Positions 30,414 through 39,214 of a stretch of DNA of 64,000 bases are shown here, piece after piece. Made by a program: the position numbers and the translations under genes. This DNA comes from Bacillota bacterium (GTDB taxonomy: Bacteria; Bacillota; Clostridia; Oscillospirales; Oscillospiraceae): contig JAQYLT010000006.1 in the NCBI GenBank assembly GCA_028719885.1, forward strand, positions 1-64,000, read 5' to 3'. The notes under the pieces are model-generated. The model searched no databases, had not been told where the DNA came from, and saw only the letters and a list, made by a program, of their open reading frames with translations. Every line of letters begins with the position of its first letter. Position 1 is the first letter of the stretch.

Positions 30414-30467
30414 CTATGTGTTAAAATACCGTTGTCATCCGGCCGCTGCCCAAAGGAGGAACACTGC

Positions 30468-30917
30468 ATGGACCGATTTGAGACCTTTACCGGCTCCATT
30501 CTGGAGCTGAACCGCTATCTGCAAAAGCTGAAGGACATCGAGATGAAGCCCTTCGGCCTGCGGGCCAATCATGTCATGTGCCTGTACCATCTGGGCAAGA
30601 ATCCCCAGGGGCTCACCGTCACGGAGATGGCGGAGGTCTGCCGGGAGGACAAGGCCGCCGTTTCCCGCTGCCTTTCCCAGTTGATTCAGCGGGGGCTGGT
30701 CAACGGCAATTTCCCGGAAAACAAGCGCTCCTACCGCACCCGGCTCACCCTGACGGATTCCGGCAGAGAGCTGGTGGAGCAGATCTATCAAAAGGTGGAC
30801 GCCGCCTTGATTGGCGGGAGCACCGGCATGACCCAGCAGCAGCGGGAAAATTTCTATGCCACCATGGAATTGATTATCAAAAACCTCTCCCGGTACATTG
30901 CCGACCGAGAGGAATGA
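30468..30917 (+). CDS. MarR-family transcriptional regulator
   Basis: LYHLGKNPQGLTVTEMAEVCREDKAAVSRCLSQLIQRGLV winged helix. Confidence 0.88.
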   Translation: MDRFETFTGSILELNRYLQKLKDIEMKPFGLRANHVMCLYHLGKNPQGLTVTEMAEVCREDKAAVSRCLSQLIQRGLVNGNFPENKRSYRTRLTLTDSGRELVEQIYQKVDAALIGGSTGMTQQQRENFYATMELIIKNLSRYIADREE

Positions 30918-30928
30918 AAGGAAAAGCT

Positions 30929-31771
30929 ATGGAAAAGATTCGCATTCTCACCGACTCCGGCTCGGACATCTGTGCACCGTTTCCCGAAAACCTCACCGTC
31001 ATTCCCCTGACCATCCACTTCGGCCCCGAGGAATACCGGGACGGTGAGACCATCGACCACAAAACCTTTTATGAAAAGCTCACTTCCGGCAGCGCGCTTC
31101 CCACCACCAGCCTGATTCCCCCGGGAGAATTTGAGCAGGCCTACAAAAAGGCCCAGGACGCCGGGGAGACGGTGATCGCCATTGTGCTCTCCAGCAAGCT
31201 CTCCGGCACCTACCAGAGCGCCGCCCTGGCCGCCGAGGGCTTCGACCATGTCTATGTGGTGGACAGCCTGAACGCCACCCTGGGAGAGCAGATTCTGGTG
31301 AAGTACGCGCTGCAGCTGGTGGAACGGGGCATGTCCGCCGCCGACATTGCCGCAGAGCTGGAGCGGGCCAAGTCCCATGTAAACCTGATGGGCCTGCCGG
31401 ATACGCTGGAATATCTCCACCGGGGAGGCCGGGTATCCAAGACCGTGGCGGTGCTGGGAGGTGCCCTCTCCATCAAGCCGGTGCTGCGGCTGGTGGACGG
31501 CGTGGTGGTGATGATCGGCAAGGCCCGGGGCTCCAAGAACGGCAACAACTACCTGATTCAGGAAGTGAACAAAAGCGGCGTGGATTTCTCCAAGCCCCTC
31601 TGCCTGGGCTACACCGGCCTGAGCGATGAGCTGTTGCAGCGCTACATTGCGGACAGCCGCCAGCTGTGGGAGGGCAAGGTGGATACGCTTCCCATCTCCA
31701 CCGTGGGCGCCACCATCGGCACCCATGTGGGCCCCGGCGCCATCGTCGTGGCGTTCTTCGACAACCAATAA
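30929..31771 (+). CDS. DegV-family (fatty-acid-binding, FakB-like) protein
   Basis: IRILTDSGSDIC, SGTYQSAALAA, VDSLNATLGEQ, HRGGRVSKT, GTHVGPGAIVVAFF. Confidence 0.92.
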   Translation: MEKIRILTDSGSDICAPFPENLTVIPLTIHFGPEEYRDGETIDHKTFYEKLTSGSALPTTSLIPPGEFEQAYKKAQDAGETVIAIVLSSKLSGTYQSAALAAEGFDHVYVVDSLNATLGEQILVKYALQLVERGMSAADIAAELERAKSHVNLMGLPDTLEYLHRGGRVSKTVAVLGGALSIKPVLRLVDGVVVMIGKARGSKNGNNYLIQEVNKSGVDFSKPLCLGYTGLSDELLQRYIADSRQLWEGKVDTLPISTVGATIGTHVGPGAIVVAFFDNQ

Positions 31772-31775
31772 AAAT

Positions 31776-31803
31776 CGGAGCCCGTAAGGGCTCCAAATTT
31801 TTT
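31776..31803 (+). terminator. Rho-independent terminator
   Basis: GGAGCCC-GTAA-GGGCTCC followed by AAATTTTTTA. Confidence 0.85.
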
Positions 31804-31876
31804 AGAGAGATTCTGGTTTTTTTGCTTATCGGCTTGACTCAGTCTGTTGTCAAATTGGTGTTTGCAGAGATGTTTC

Positions 31877-32147
31877 GTAGGGAACGGATTAATCCGTTCC
31901 GAAACACCGGTGAACATCCGAGGCTCGTTGAATAGGAAATGGTCCGGCAACACCGTAGGGCTTATGGCTGTCCCCCGCCGCTTGCCCCAGGTTATGAACC
32001 GGGTTCGTTTTAACGGAAATGCTCATATATTTGCCATGTTTCGGCGGGGGACAGCCAGGCGCCCTACGGTGTTATCCAATATTTTTCCATTCAATATACC
32101 CCTAATAAAAACGTTACCGCGGCGGAACGGATAAATCCGTTCCCTAC
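31877..32147. repeat. REP/BIME-like element containing a nested 113-bp element (31955..32067)
   Basis: Outer hairpins GTAG+GGAACGGATTAATCCGTTCC and GGAACGGATAAATCCGTTCC+CTAC; inner element bounded by CACCGTAGGG...CCCTACGGTG. Confidence 0.88.
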
Positions 32148-32226
32148 GCACACATTGGAACATATCCCGTTCAACGAACCCTGCAAAATTCCAATTTGCG
32201 TTCATTCGAGGAGCACAATTCATTTT

Positions 32227-33420
32227 TCAATCCACTGTGATGCCGTCGATCTTCTGGCGGGTTTCGCCTTCCGCAGTACGGTAGCGCTCCATTTCAACGT
32301 CCACGATCTCTTCACCGGCTTCATTAAAATACACGCGCTGATAGCCCACAAAGAGGCCATCCTCTGTAAAGGAATAGCGCTTCTCCACAAAGGGAATTCC
32401 CTCGTAGAAGTTAGTGCTTTCTTTCACATGAATGATTCCAACCTGGTCTTTCCACACATCCGTGATGTCCGTGGGGCTGAACTGCACCGCATAGTACGCC
32501 CAGGAAGAAAAATCACCGGCGACCCAATTCGTTGGGGTTACGCTTCCGTTGTCGATTTCATAGCCCTTTCCGTCCCGGAGCAGCTTGCCGCGAGTGGCTT
32601 TGGTGGTGCCGTCGGATTTGTAGCGATAGGTGATCTCTTCGTAAAAATCGTTCCCGCTGCGCCAGATTTCGCCAACCAGCTCGTGACTGTCAGCGTCGAT
32701 ACGTCCATGGAACTCCTCGTTGCGAAGATATTGCCAGATTTTGATATCATAGTCGGTGGAATCGATCAGCTGTGCAACGCCCGTCTCACATTCTTTCAGA
32801 AGAACATCCATTTCCTGATTCCAAATCTGGAATTTGCAGTAGCAGGGCTGTGTCTCGGTTCTTCCATCTTCCATGGTAACGGTGTAGTACCGTCCCAAGC
32901 GATAATAACCCTCAGGCAGTGCTCCGTAGCTGTCTGACCAATCGATATCAAAGCTGTCCTTCTGCTCCCATGCAACGGAAATAGTTTTGCTTTCTGCAGG
33001 TGTGAAAGTAAAAGGCTCTTTCAGAAGTCTCCAGTTGCTCCCATCGAAGGTTTCTAACCAAAAGCCCTCTTCCACAGTAAAGGAAGCATGACCCTCTCCG
33101 GATTCTTCAAAGGTTTGCCGCAGGCCGGTGGGGGTCACAGCTTCGCTGCCAATGCGGACATGCCAGGTTTTCTCCAGAAATTCCCACTGTCTTGAAACCA
33201 GGCCCAGGGGAAACTCCCGGTCGTAGTCTGTCTGATTGCTGGGAATTTCCGGTGTAACCTTTACAATGGTACAATCTGTGCTGGACGAAAGCTGCAATTG
33301 GGTGCTTTCCTCCGGGAGCGGCCGAATTTCCCGGGTATCGTTTTGCAGACTGCTGCAGCCGGTGAGAAGACCCAGGCAGAGCGCAGCCAGAAGCAGAATG
33401 GGGCGATGAGATATGTTCAT
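32227..33420 (-). CDS. Hypothetical lipoprotein
   Basis: MNISHRPILLLAALCLGLLTGCSSLQN lipobox signal. Confidence 0.7.
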   Translation of the reverse strand: MNISHRPILLLAALCLGLLTGCSSLQNDTREIRPLPEESTQLQLSSSTDCTIVKVTPEIPSNQTDYDREFPLGLVSRQWEFLEKTWHVRIGSEAVTPTGLRQTFEESGEGHASFTVEEGFWLETFDGSNWRLLKEPFTFTPAESKTISVAWEQKDSFDIDWSDSYGALPEGYYRLGRYYTVTMEDGRTETQPCYCKFQIWNQEMDVLLKECETGVAQLIDSTDYDIKIWQYLRNEEFHGRIDADSHELVGEIWRSGNDFYEEITYRYKSDGTTKATRGKLLRDGKGYEIDNGSVTPTNWVAGDFSSWAYYAVQFSPTDITDVWKDQVGIIHVKESTNFYEGIPFVEKRYSFTEDGLFVGYQRVYFNEAGEEIVDVEMERYRTAEGETRQKIDGITVD

Positions 33421-33451
33421 GATGCTTCCTCTTTTCTATGTTTTTGATTGT

Positions 33452-33913
33452 TTAAAGCAGCGAATACTGAATGGAGGCCACCAGGTTATTTTCCAGCAGC
33501 AGGACCATTTTTTCCGAGGCGGTTTGGACGGTACAGCGGTTTCCCTGGATGGCATCCTGGCCGAAGCACTGGCGCACCTGGGCGGCGGTATCCCCCACGG
33601 AGATCCCCTGGGGTGTTTCCAGGCTGTCGTCGGTGATGAGCAGGTTTAAAATCCGCTCCCCATCCCTGCCCTGATAGGTCCGCACATCCAGGCCGGAGAA
33701 GCGGTAGGTCTTCTCCACCCCTTTCCGGGAGGTGCCCCGCTGCTCCCCATAGCCAAAGGGAGCGCCCAGGGCTTCCAGCACCGGTGCGGCGGGTGCATCC
33801 AGGGCAATGACAGTCTGCGCCCGGGTGACGGAAAAATGGGTTGTGGGAATCTCCTGTTTCCCGCAGCCGCAGAGCAGCAGGCAGAGAAAAACGAGTGTGA
33901 GCATTGTTTTCAT
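33452..33913 (-). CDS. Hypothetical small lipoprotein
   Basis: MKTMLTLVFLCLLLCGCGKQE lipobox signal. Confidence 0.7.
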   Translation of the reverse strand: MKTMLTLVFLCLLLCGCGKQEIPTTHFSVTRAQTVIALDAPAAPVLEALGAPFGYGEQRGTSRKGVEKTYRFSGLDVRTYQGRDGERILNLLITDDSLETPQGISVGDTAAQVRQCFGQDAIQGNRCTVQTASEKMVLLLENNLVASIQYSLL

Positions 33914-33998
33914 GATGGAAGCCTCCCTTTTTGAGATATTAGAAACAGGATATCATGGTTTTTCGATTTGCCGAACCCTGGTGGTTTATGAACCTTTC

Positions 33999-34022
33999 GG
34001 AACGCATGAATGCGTTCCCTAC
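33999..34022 (-). repeat. Single REP-like unit with conserved flank
   Basis: GGAACGCATGAATGCGTTCC+CTAC; preceded by the module GAACCCTGGTGGTTTATGAACCTTTC. Confidence 0.8.
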
Positions 34023-34225
34023 GAACACAACGCAAAAGTGATATCCCGTATCTCACATCTTCTTGTGTGTTTGTCGCCTTTTTTGTGGATATTGGTAGTA
34101 TTTGCGGCGGCTTTCAATGTATTCCTGTTTTCCGGCGGAAGAAAATGCCATTTGGAAGCATCTGCCGAAGCGGATGCCCAGGGCCCAGGGCTCCCGGCGG
34201 TAGACAATGTGAATTCCGAAGATAG

Positions 34226-34303
34226 AAAAGCGCGTCAACTTCAGCACCTCCTTGGTTTTCTCCAGAATACCAAGAAGATGCATCGAAGTTGACGCGTTTT
34301 TGC
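34226..34303. terminator. Long nested hairpin, candidate bidirectional terminator
   Basis: CGCGTCAACTTC ... GAAGTTGACGCG with inner CTTGGT/ACCAAG stem; T-rich tails on both strands. Confidence 0.55.
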
Positions 34304-34315
34304 ATCAAAACTGTA

Positions 34316-35077
34316 TTATTTCCCGCCGTTATACACGGCAACGGTGGCTTGGCGGTCCCCTCGGATCACCCGCAGCTCCATCCAGGCGGAGCCGCCGGAG
34401 GCCATGCGGGACATCCATTTGTCGGCGGTGTGCTCGTCGTAATATTGCCGGGCGCCGCCCTCCAAAACCGGCTGCTCCTGTCCTTTCTCCGGGGTGGTGT
34501 CCAGCCCAAGATATTGAGCATAGCCCCGGAGCACATCATACCAGCTGGTTTTCGGCGCGGCGGAGCCTCCCGGGATCAGGCGGCTGCCGCTGTATTCCAC
34601 CTTGGCCAGCCTGCCGCTTTCCACATCCATGCAGGCATTCACCTGATAGTTGATGCCGGAAACGGAGAATTCGGCAATGCGGAAGCCGCTGACGGCCTGG
34701 CTGTCGAAGAGATAGTAGTAGTTGATGCGGTAGCGGGGACTGTCCTCCAGCAGGGCATCCAGCTGATCCGGCAGCACATTCAGCTCCGTCAGCTCCGTCA
34801 GCTGCTCCTGGAACTGGCGGAAGCCCGACCCGTCCCCCTGGTCCTGGGTTTCCTCGCTGATGTAGGTGAACAGCAGGTGCTCCCCCTCGCCGAAATAGTG
34901 CTCGGCGATCCGCTCCATCCGCCAGGTGTAGTCCGAGGAGCTCTGGGAGGTGATGGACAGGGGCTGGCCCTCCACGTCCAGTTCCGGCAGCGGGGCCGCC
35001 CGCAGCAGTACCTCCGGCGCAAATGCCCCCGCCGCCACCAGGACAGCCGCCAGGGCCAGAATCATCCATTTTTTCAT
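34316..35077 (-). CDS. Hypothetical exported/membrane-anchored protein in two-component operon
   Basis: MKKWMILALAAVLVAAGAFA signal/anchor; overlaps the upstream histidine kinase gene (ATGA). Confidence 0.65.
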   Translation of the reverse strand: MKKWMILALAAVLVAAGAFAPEVLLRAAPLPELDVEGQPLSITSQSSSDYTWRMERIAEHYFGEGEHLLFTYISEETQDQGDGSGFRQFQEQLTELTELNVLPDQLDALLEDSPRYRINYYYLFDSQAVSGFRIAEFSVSGINYQVNACMDVESGRLAKVEYSGSRLIPGGSAAPKTSWYDVLRGYAQYLGLDTTPEKGQEQPVLEGGARQYYDEHTADKWMSRMASGGSAWMELRVIRGDRQATVAVYNGGK

Positions 35078-36432
35078 TTCGCCACCTCCCGCAGCCGAAA
35101 GGTCACCACCGTGCCCCGGCCCAGCTTGCTTTCGTAGTGGAGCTGGGTGCCGTGGAGCTGGGCGATCCGCTGGGAGAGGGCCAGGCCCAGACCCGCGCCG
35201 CCCTCCGCCCGGGAGCGGGATTTATCCACCATGTAAAAGGGCTCTGTGATCCGCTTGATGGCCTCGGGGGGAATGCCCCGGCCCCGGTCCTTCACGGCGA
35301 AGCAGAAGCCCTCCGCCGTCCGCACCCCCAAAAGGGTGATTTTGCTGCCGGGCTGGGAGGCCTTTCGGGCGTTGTCCAGCAGGTTATAGAGCAGGATTTC
35401 CAGCAGGCTCCTCTCCCCCATCACCATCCGGTCCTCCACCCGCAGCTCCAGCACCAGCTGCCGCTGCTTCATGGGATAGGCCATGCTCTCCTCCACGCTT
35501 TTGGCCAGGGCCAGGGTGGAGAGCCGCTGCATCTGGGGCTGCTCATTTTCCAGGGAGAACAGCCGCAGCAGACTGTGGGACATGGTTTCCAGCCGCCGCC
35601 CCTCGGAGAAGATGAAGCTGGCCGCCTCAAACTGCTGTTCCTCCGGCAGCTTCCGGCTGCGTAGGGTGTCGGCGTAGCCGATGATGGAGGTGAGGGGGGT
35701 TTTTAGTTCGTGGGCAAAGGAGGCGGTGAAGTCCTTTTGCTGCTGGGTGGCCAGCTCCAAAGAGGCGATGTGCCGCTCCAGCTCCTCGGTCATCCGGTTG
35801 AACTGGGACGCCAGGATGCCAATCTCGTCATTGGTGTGCACATTGGCCCGGACGCTGTAGTTGCCCCCGGCGATTTGCCGGGTGGACCGGGACAGATTCC
35901 GGATGGGCGCCGTGAGCACGGCACTGAGGGCAAAGCCCGCCGCCAGGCTCACCGCCACGGCAATGAGATAAACGACTTTGTAGGTGAGCAGATACTGCGC
36001 CCGCAGACGGTACAGGTCGGACACATCCCGACGGCTCTCCAGAAAATATTTCCCCTGGTCCACGGAAAAGCCGCAGGTCACCACCAGCTCATAGTCCTCC
36101 TGCCCCTGGTCCGGCATCCGGACGATTTGATAATCCACATTTTTGCCGCTGCCCCCGCCGGTCACCAGGCGAAGCCGGTAGTCCCGAAAGGGGGAGATGG
36201 TCAGGGTTTCCTGGAGAGTGTCCGCCGTCACCTGGGCGGCGGTGCTGGTTCGCCGCTCCACCGCCATGGTGCCCAGCACGGAGCAAAGCAGCTGGTTTTC
36301 CTCCACCGCGGCAGTGATCTGGTGCTTCAGCTGGGCGTGAAACACCGAGGAAATGATGGCGTAGCCGCTGATGCTCAGGGTCAGCGATACAATGAGCACC
36401 ACGGAAAGGGTGATCTTGGCGGAAAGCTTCAT
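35074..36432 (-). CDS. Sensor histidine kinase (HAMP-containing)
   Basis: HAMP region, FAHELKTPLTSIIGYADTL H-box, GLGLALSQRIA G-box; start MKLSAKITLS at 36432. Confidence 0.92.
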   Translation of the reverse strand: MKLSAKITLSVVLIVSLTLSISGYAIISSVFHAQLKHQITAAVEENQLLCSVLGTMAVERRTSTAAQVTADTLQETLTISPFRDYRLRLVTGGGSGKNVDYQIVRMPDQGQEDYELVVTCGFSVDQGKYFLESRRDVSDLYRLRAQYLLTYKVVYLIAVAVSLAAGFALSAVLTAPIRNLSRSTRQIAGGNYSVRANVHTNDEIGILASQFNRMTEELERHIASLELATQQQKDFTASFAHELKTPLTSIIGYADTLRSRKLPEEQQFEAASFIFSEGRRLETMSHSLLRLFSLENEQPQMQRLSTLALAKSVEESMAYPMKQRQLVLELRVEDRMVMGERSLLEILLYNLLDNARKASQPGSKITLLGVRTAEGFCFAVKDRGRGIPPEAIKRITEPFYMVDKSRSRAEGGAGLGLALSQRIAQLHGTQLHYESKLGRGTVVTFRLREVAK

Positions 36433-37088
36433 CCGTCTCCCTCCAGCCGGTAGCCAACCTTGTGGATGGCGCAGAGCCGGTGCTGCCAGTCCAGCTTCTT
36501 CCGCAGCCGCTGCACATGCAGGTCCACGGTGCGGGTGTCGCCCATATAGTCCGATTCCCACACCCGCTCATAGATGGTCTCCCGGAACAGGGCCACGTTC
36601 TGATTCTGTAAAAACAGCAGCAGAAGATCGTATTCCTTTCTGGTCAGGGTCACAGGGACCCCGGCCTTGGTCACCAGCATGGATTCGGTGTCCACGGTTA
36701 CATCTCCCAGGGTATAGACGGTGCTGGCCTTGCCCGCCCGCCGGAGCACGGACTCTACCCGGGCGATCAGCTCCACAATTTCAAAGGGCTTTACCAGATA
36801 GTCGTCCGCCCCGGCCCGCAGGCCCTGCACCCGGTCCTGGACACTGCCCTTGGCGGTGATGAAAATCACCGGGGTGCCGGTGGGCTTGATCTGCCCCAGC
36901 AGCTCGTAGCCGTCGATGCCCGGCAGCATGATGTCCAGCAGTACCAGATCGTAGCTGTGCTCCGCAATGAGGTCCGCGGCGGTGAGCCCGTCGTAGGCCC
37001 GGGTGCAGCTGTAGCCGCTGGCGGATAAATTCCAGTCAATGAGATTGGCAATGGGCTTCTCATCTTCCACAATCAGGATTTTTGTCAT
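36429..37088 (-). CDS. Winged-helix DNA-binding response regulator (OmpR-type)
   Basis: MTKILIVEDEKPIANL, LVLLDIMLPGIDG, LTRKEYDLLLLF, YMGDTRTVDLHVQRLRKKL. Confidence 0.93.
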   Translation of the reverse strand: MTKILIVEDEKPIANLIDWNLSASGYSCTRAYDGLTAADLIAEHSYDLVLLDIMLPGIDGYELLGQIKPTGTPVIFITAKGSVQDRVQGLRAGADDYLVKPFEIVELIARVESVLRRAGKASTVYTLGDVTVDTESMLVTKAGVPVTLTRKEYDLLLLFLQNQNVALFRETIYERVWESDYMGDTRTVDLHVQRLRKKLDWQHRLCAIHKVGYRLEGDG

Positions 37089-37176
37089 ATTTCTTCCCCT
37101 CCATCCCAAAGGATAGGAAACCTTTGTATCACATTTGCATCATTTTGGGATGCAGGATTGAAAACGCAGCCTGTTT

Positions 37177-38649
37177 TCAGCGGCGCTCTGTTGTCCTGCC
37201 GAAGATAATCCAGCCAATGAGGCCCAGGAAGGCAATCGCCACAGCGGACCAGCTCAGCAGGTACACCGTCCCCTTGGAGGCGAACAAATCCCAGTAGCCC
37301 TTGCAGTAAATCACCACCACGATCACCGGCAGCACCCAGGTCATATACCCCCGGAGCCACTTGGGGAAGCCCAGGCCCCTGCCGGTGTTTGCCTCCGCCA
37401 GGAAATTCTCCCAGCCCCAGCCCCGGCGGCGGATGCAGAAGGCCAGATACACCAAAGAGCCCAGGGGCAGCAGATTGTAGGAGACCAAAAAGTCCTCCAA
37501 ATCCAGAATGACGGAGCCGGGGCCCAGGGGCTGAAAACCGGACAGGACGTTAAAGCCCAGCACGCAGGGAATGGACAGCACCACAATGGCCACGAAGTTC
37601 ACCGCCACAGCCTTGCCCCTGCCCCATTTCCACAAATCCATGGAGCAGGCCAGGATGTTTTCAAACACCGCCACCACCGTGGAAACGGAGGCAAAGGACA
37701 TAAACAGGAAGAACAGCGCCCCCCAGATGCGGCCTCCGGCCATCTGGATAAAGATGTTGGGCAGGGTGATGAAAATCAGCGAGGGGCCCGCATCCGGCTC
37801 AATGCCGAAACTGAAGCAGGCAGGGATGATGATGAGCCCCGCCATCAGGGCCACAAAGGTATCCAGCATGGTGACGCTGAGGGCATCCCCGGTTAAGGTG
37901 GCGGATTTCTCCTTATAGCTGCCGCAGATGGCCATGGAGCCGATGCCCAGGCTCAGGGTGAAAAAGGCCTGGCTCATGGCGGCGAAGATCACGTTGCCCA
38001 CCCCCTGCTCTGCCATGGCCCGGAAATTGGGAACCAGATAGAATTTTACGCCCTCCATGGCCCCGGGCAGCAGCAGGGAATGGACTGCCAGCACCACAAT
38101 CAGCCCCAGCAGGCCCAGCATCATCACCTTGGTAATCCGCTCCACCCCTTTTACCACGCCCAGGGCGCAGATGCCAAAGGAAATGGCCGTGGCCAGCACC
38201 GCCCAGAAGAGCATCACCCAGGGGCTTGCCGTGAGGGAGGCGAACTGGCTGGCAACCTGCTCCGTCGTCATGGCGGCAGAGAATTCCCCCACCAGGCACT
38301 TCCAGAAATAGCACATCATCCACCCGGCCACGGTGGTGTAGAACATCATCAGCAGGTAATTTCCCGCCATGCCCAGGGGGCCGTAGCGGTGGAAATTGCC
38401 GCCCTCCGCCTGCAGGGCCTGAAAGGAGGCGGCGCAGCTTTTCCGGCTGGCCCGTCCCACGGCAAATTCGCACACCAGGATGGGAAAGCCCAGAATGGCC
38501 AAAAACAGCAGATAGATGAGGATGAAGGCGGCGCCGCCGAATTTCCCGCAGATGTAGGGGAATTTCCAAACGTTGCCGATGCCCACGGCGCACCCGGCGG
38601 AGACCAGAACAAAGCCCAGCCGGGAACTGAAGGTTTCTCGGTTTTTCAT
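37177..38649 (-). CDS. Sodium-dependent transporter (neurotransmitter:sodium symporter family)
   Basis: FSSRLGFVLVSAGCAVGIGNVWKFPYICG, GKFGGAAFILIYL. Confidence 0.93.
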   Translation of the reverse strand: MKNRETFSSRLGFVLVSAGCAVGIGNVWKFPYICGKFGGAAFILIYLLFLAILGFPILVCEFAVGRASRKSCAASFQALQAEGGNFHRYGPLGMAGNYLLMMFYTTVAGWMMCYFWKCLVGEFSAAMTTEQVASQFASLTASPWVMLFWAVLATAISFGICALGVVKGVERITKVMMLGLLGLIVVLAVHSLLLPGAMEGVKFYLVPNFRAMAEQGVGNVIFAAMSQAFFTLSLGIGSMAICGSYKEKSATLTGDALSVTMLDTFVALMAGLIIIPACFSFGIEPDAGPSLIFITLPNIFIQMAGGRIWGALFFLFMSFASVSTVVAVFENILACSMDLWKWGRGKAVAVNFVAIVVLSIPCVLGFNVLSGFQPLGPGSVILDLEDFLVSYNLLPLGSLVYLAFCIRRRGWGWENFLAEANTGRGLGFPKWLRGYMTWVLPVIVVVIYCKGYWDLFASKGTVYLLSWSAVAIAFLGLIGWIIFGRTTERR

Positions 38650-38675
38650 GAAAACAGCTCCTTGTTTTTTTGTTC

Positions 38676-38704
38676 AGTATAGCGCATATCGGAGGAAATG
38701 GCAA
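38676..38704 (-). promoter_or_regulatory. Sigma70-type promoter for the sodium-dependent transporter
   Basis: Minus strand TTGCCA - 17 nt - TATACT, just upstream of AAGGAGCTGTTTTCATG. Confidence 0.65.
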
Positions 38705-38734
38705 CAAAAAAACGTCCCTCAAAGAAGGACGTTC
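38704..38734 (-). terminator. Rho-independent terminator upstream of the transporter promoter
   Basis: Minus strand AACGTCC-TTCTTTGA-GGGACGTTTTTTT. Confidence 0.75.
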
Positions 38735-38846
38735 CCGATGGCGATAGCAGCGCCGCATACCAGCGCTTTTCCACATGGGACAAATTCTAACTTAGGTCAT
38801 CGGCTTTATGCAGCTTTATTATCCTTTCGTTAACGAACAATTCAAG

Positions 38847-39145
38847 GGAATGCATTTATGCATTCCGCCTGGGGAATGGTTTTGCGTCGGTGCATTGAAT
38901 GGGAAAATGTTGATTCTTTTCGTAGGGAACGGATTTATCCGTTCCGACTGGTAACGTTTTCATGGGGGGCACGTTGAATGGGAAAATGTTGAAAAAAGGA
39001 CTCTGTTACCATCCAACGGACCATGAATGTTAACCGACGTTTCGGAACGGATAAATCCGTTCCCTACGCAAACACCGGAAAGTGTACCATTCAACGTACC
39101 GCCCAAAAATCGTTACCTATCGGAATACATAAATGCATTCCCTAC
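38847..39145. repeat. REP/BIME-like cluster (hairpins 38847-38866, 38926-38945, 39044-39063, 39122-39141)
   Basis: GTAG+GGAACGGATTTATCCGTTCC at 38922 and inverse units ending CTAC. Confidence 0.88.
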
Positions 39146-39214
39146 GAAAATTCGGTAAACGCTTCTTATGCTGCGAAAATCCGATAACCAAATCTTTACT
39201 TTATTTCAAGACAT

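Noticed and set aside
30163-30470. Purine/xanthine riboswitch upstream of the NCS2 permease
   Set aside because: I looked for purine riboswitch core sequences on the minus strand and found only an extended -10 (TGGTATAAT); no aptamer consensus seen.
38704-38734. Transcription attenuator of the sodium-dependent transporter
   Set aside because: A good promoter (TTGCCA-17-TATACT) lies downstream of the hairpin, so the hairpin more likely ends the upstream transcript.
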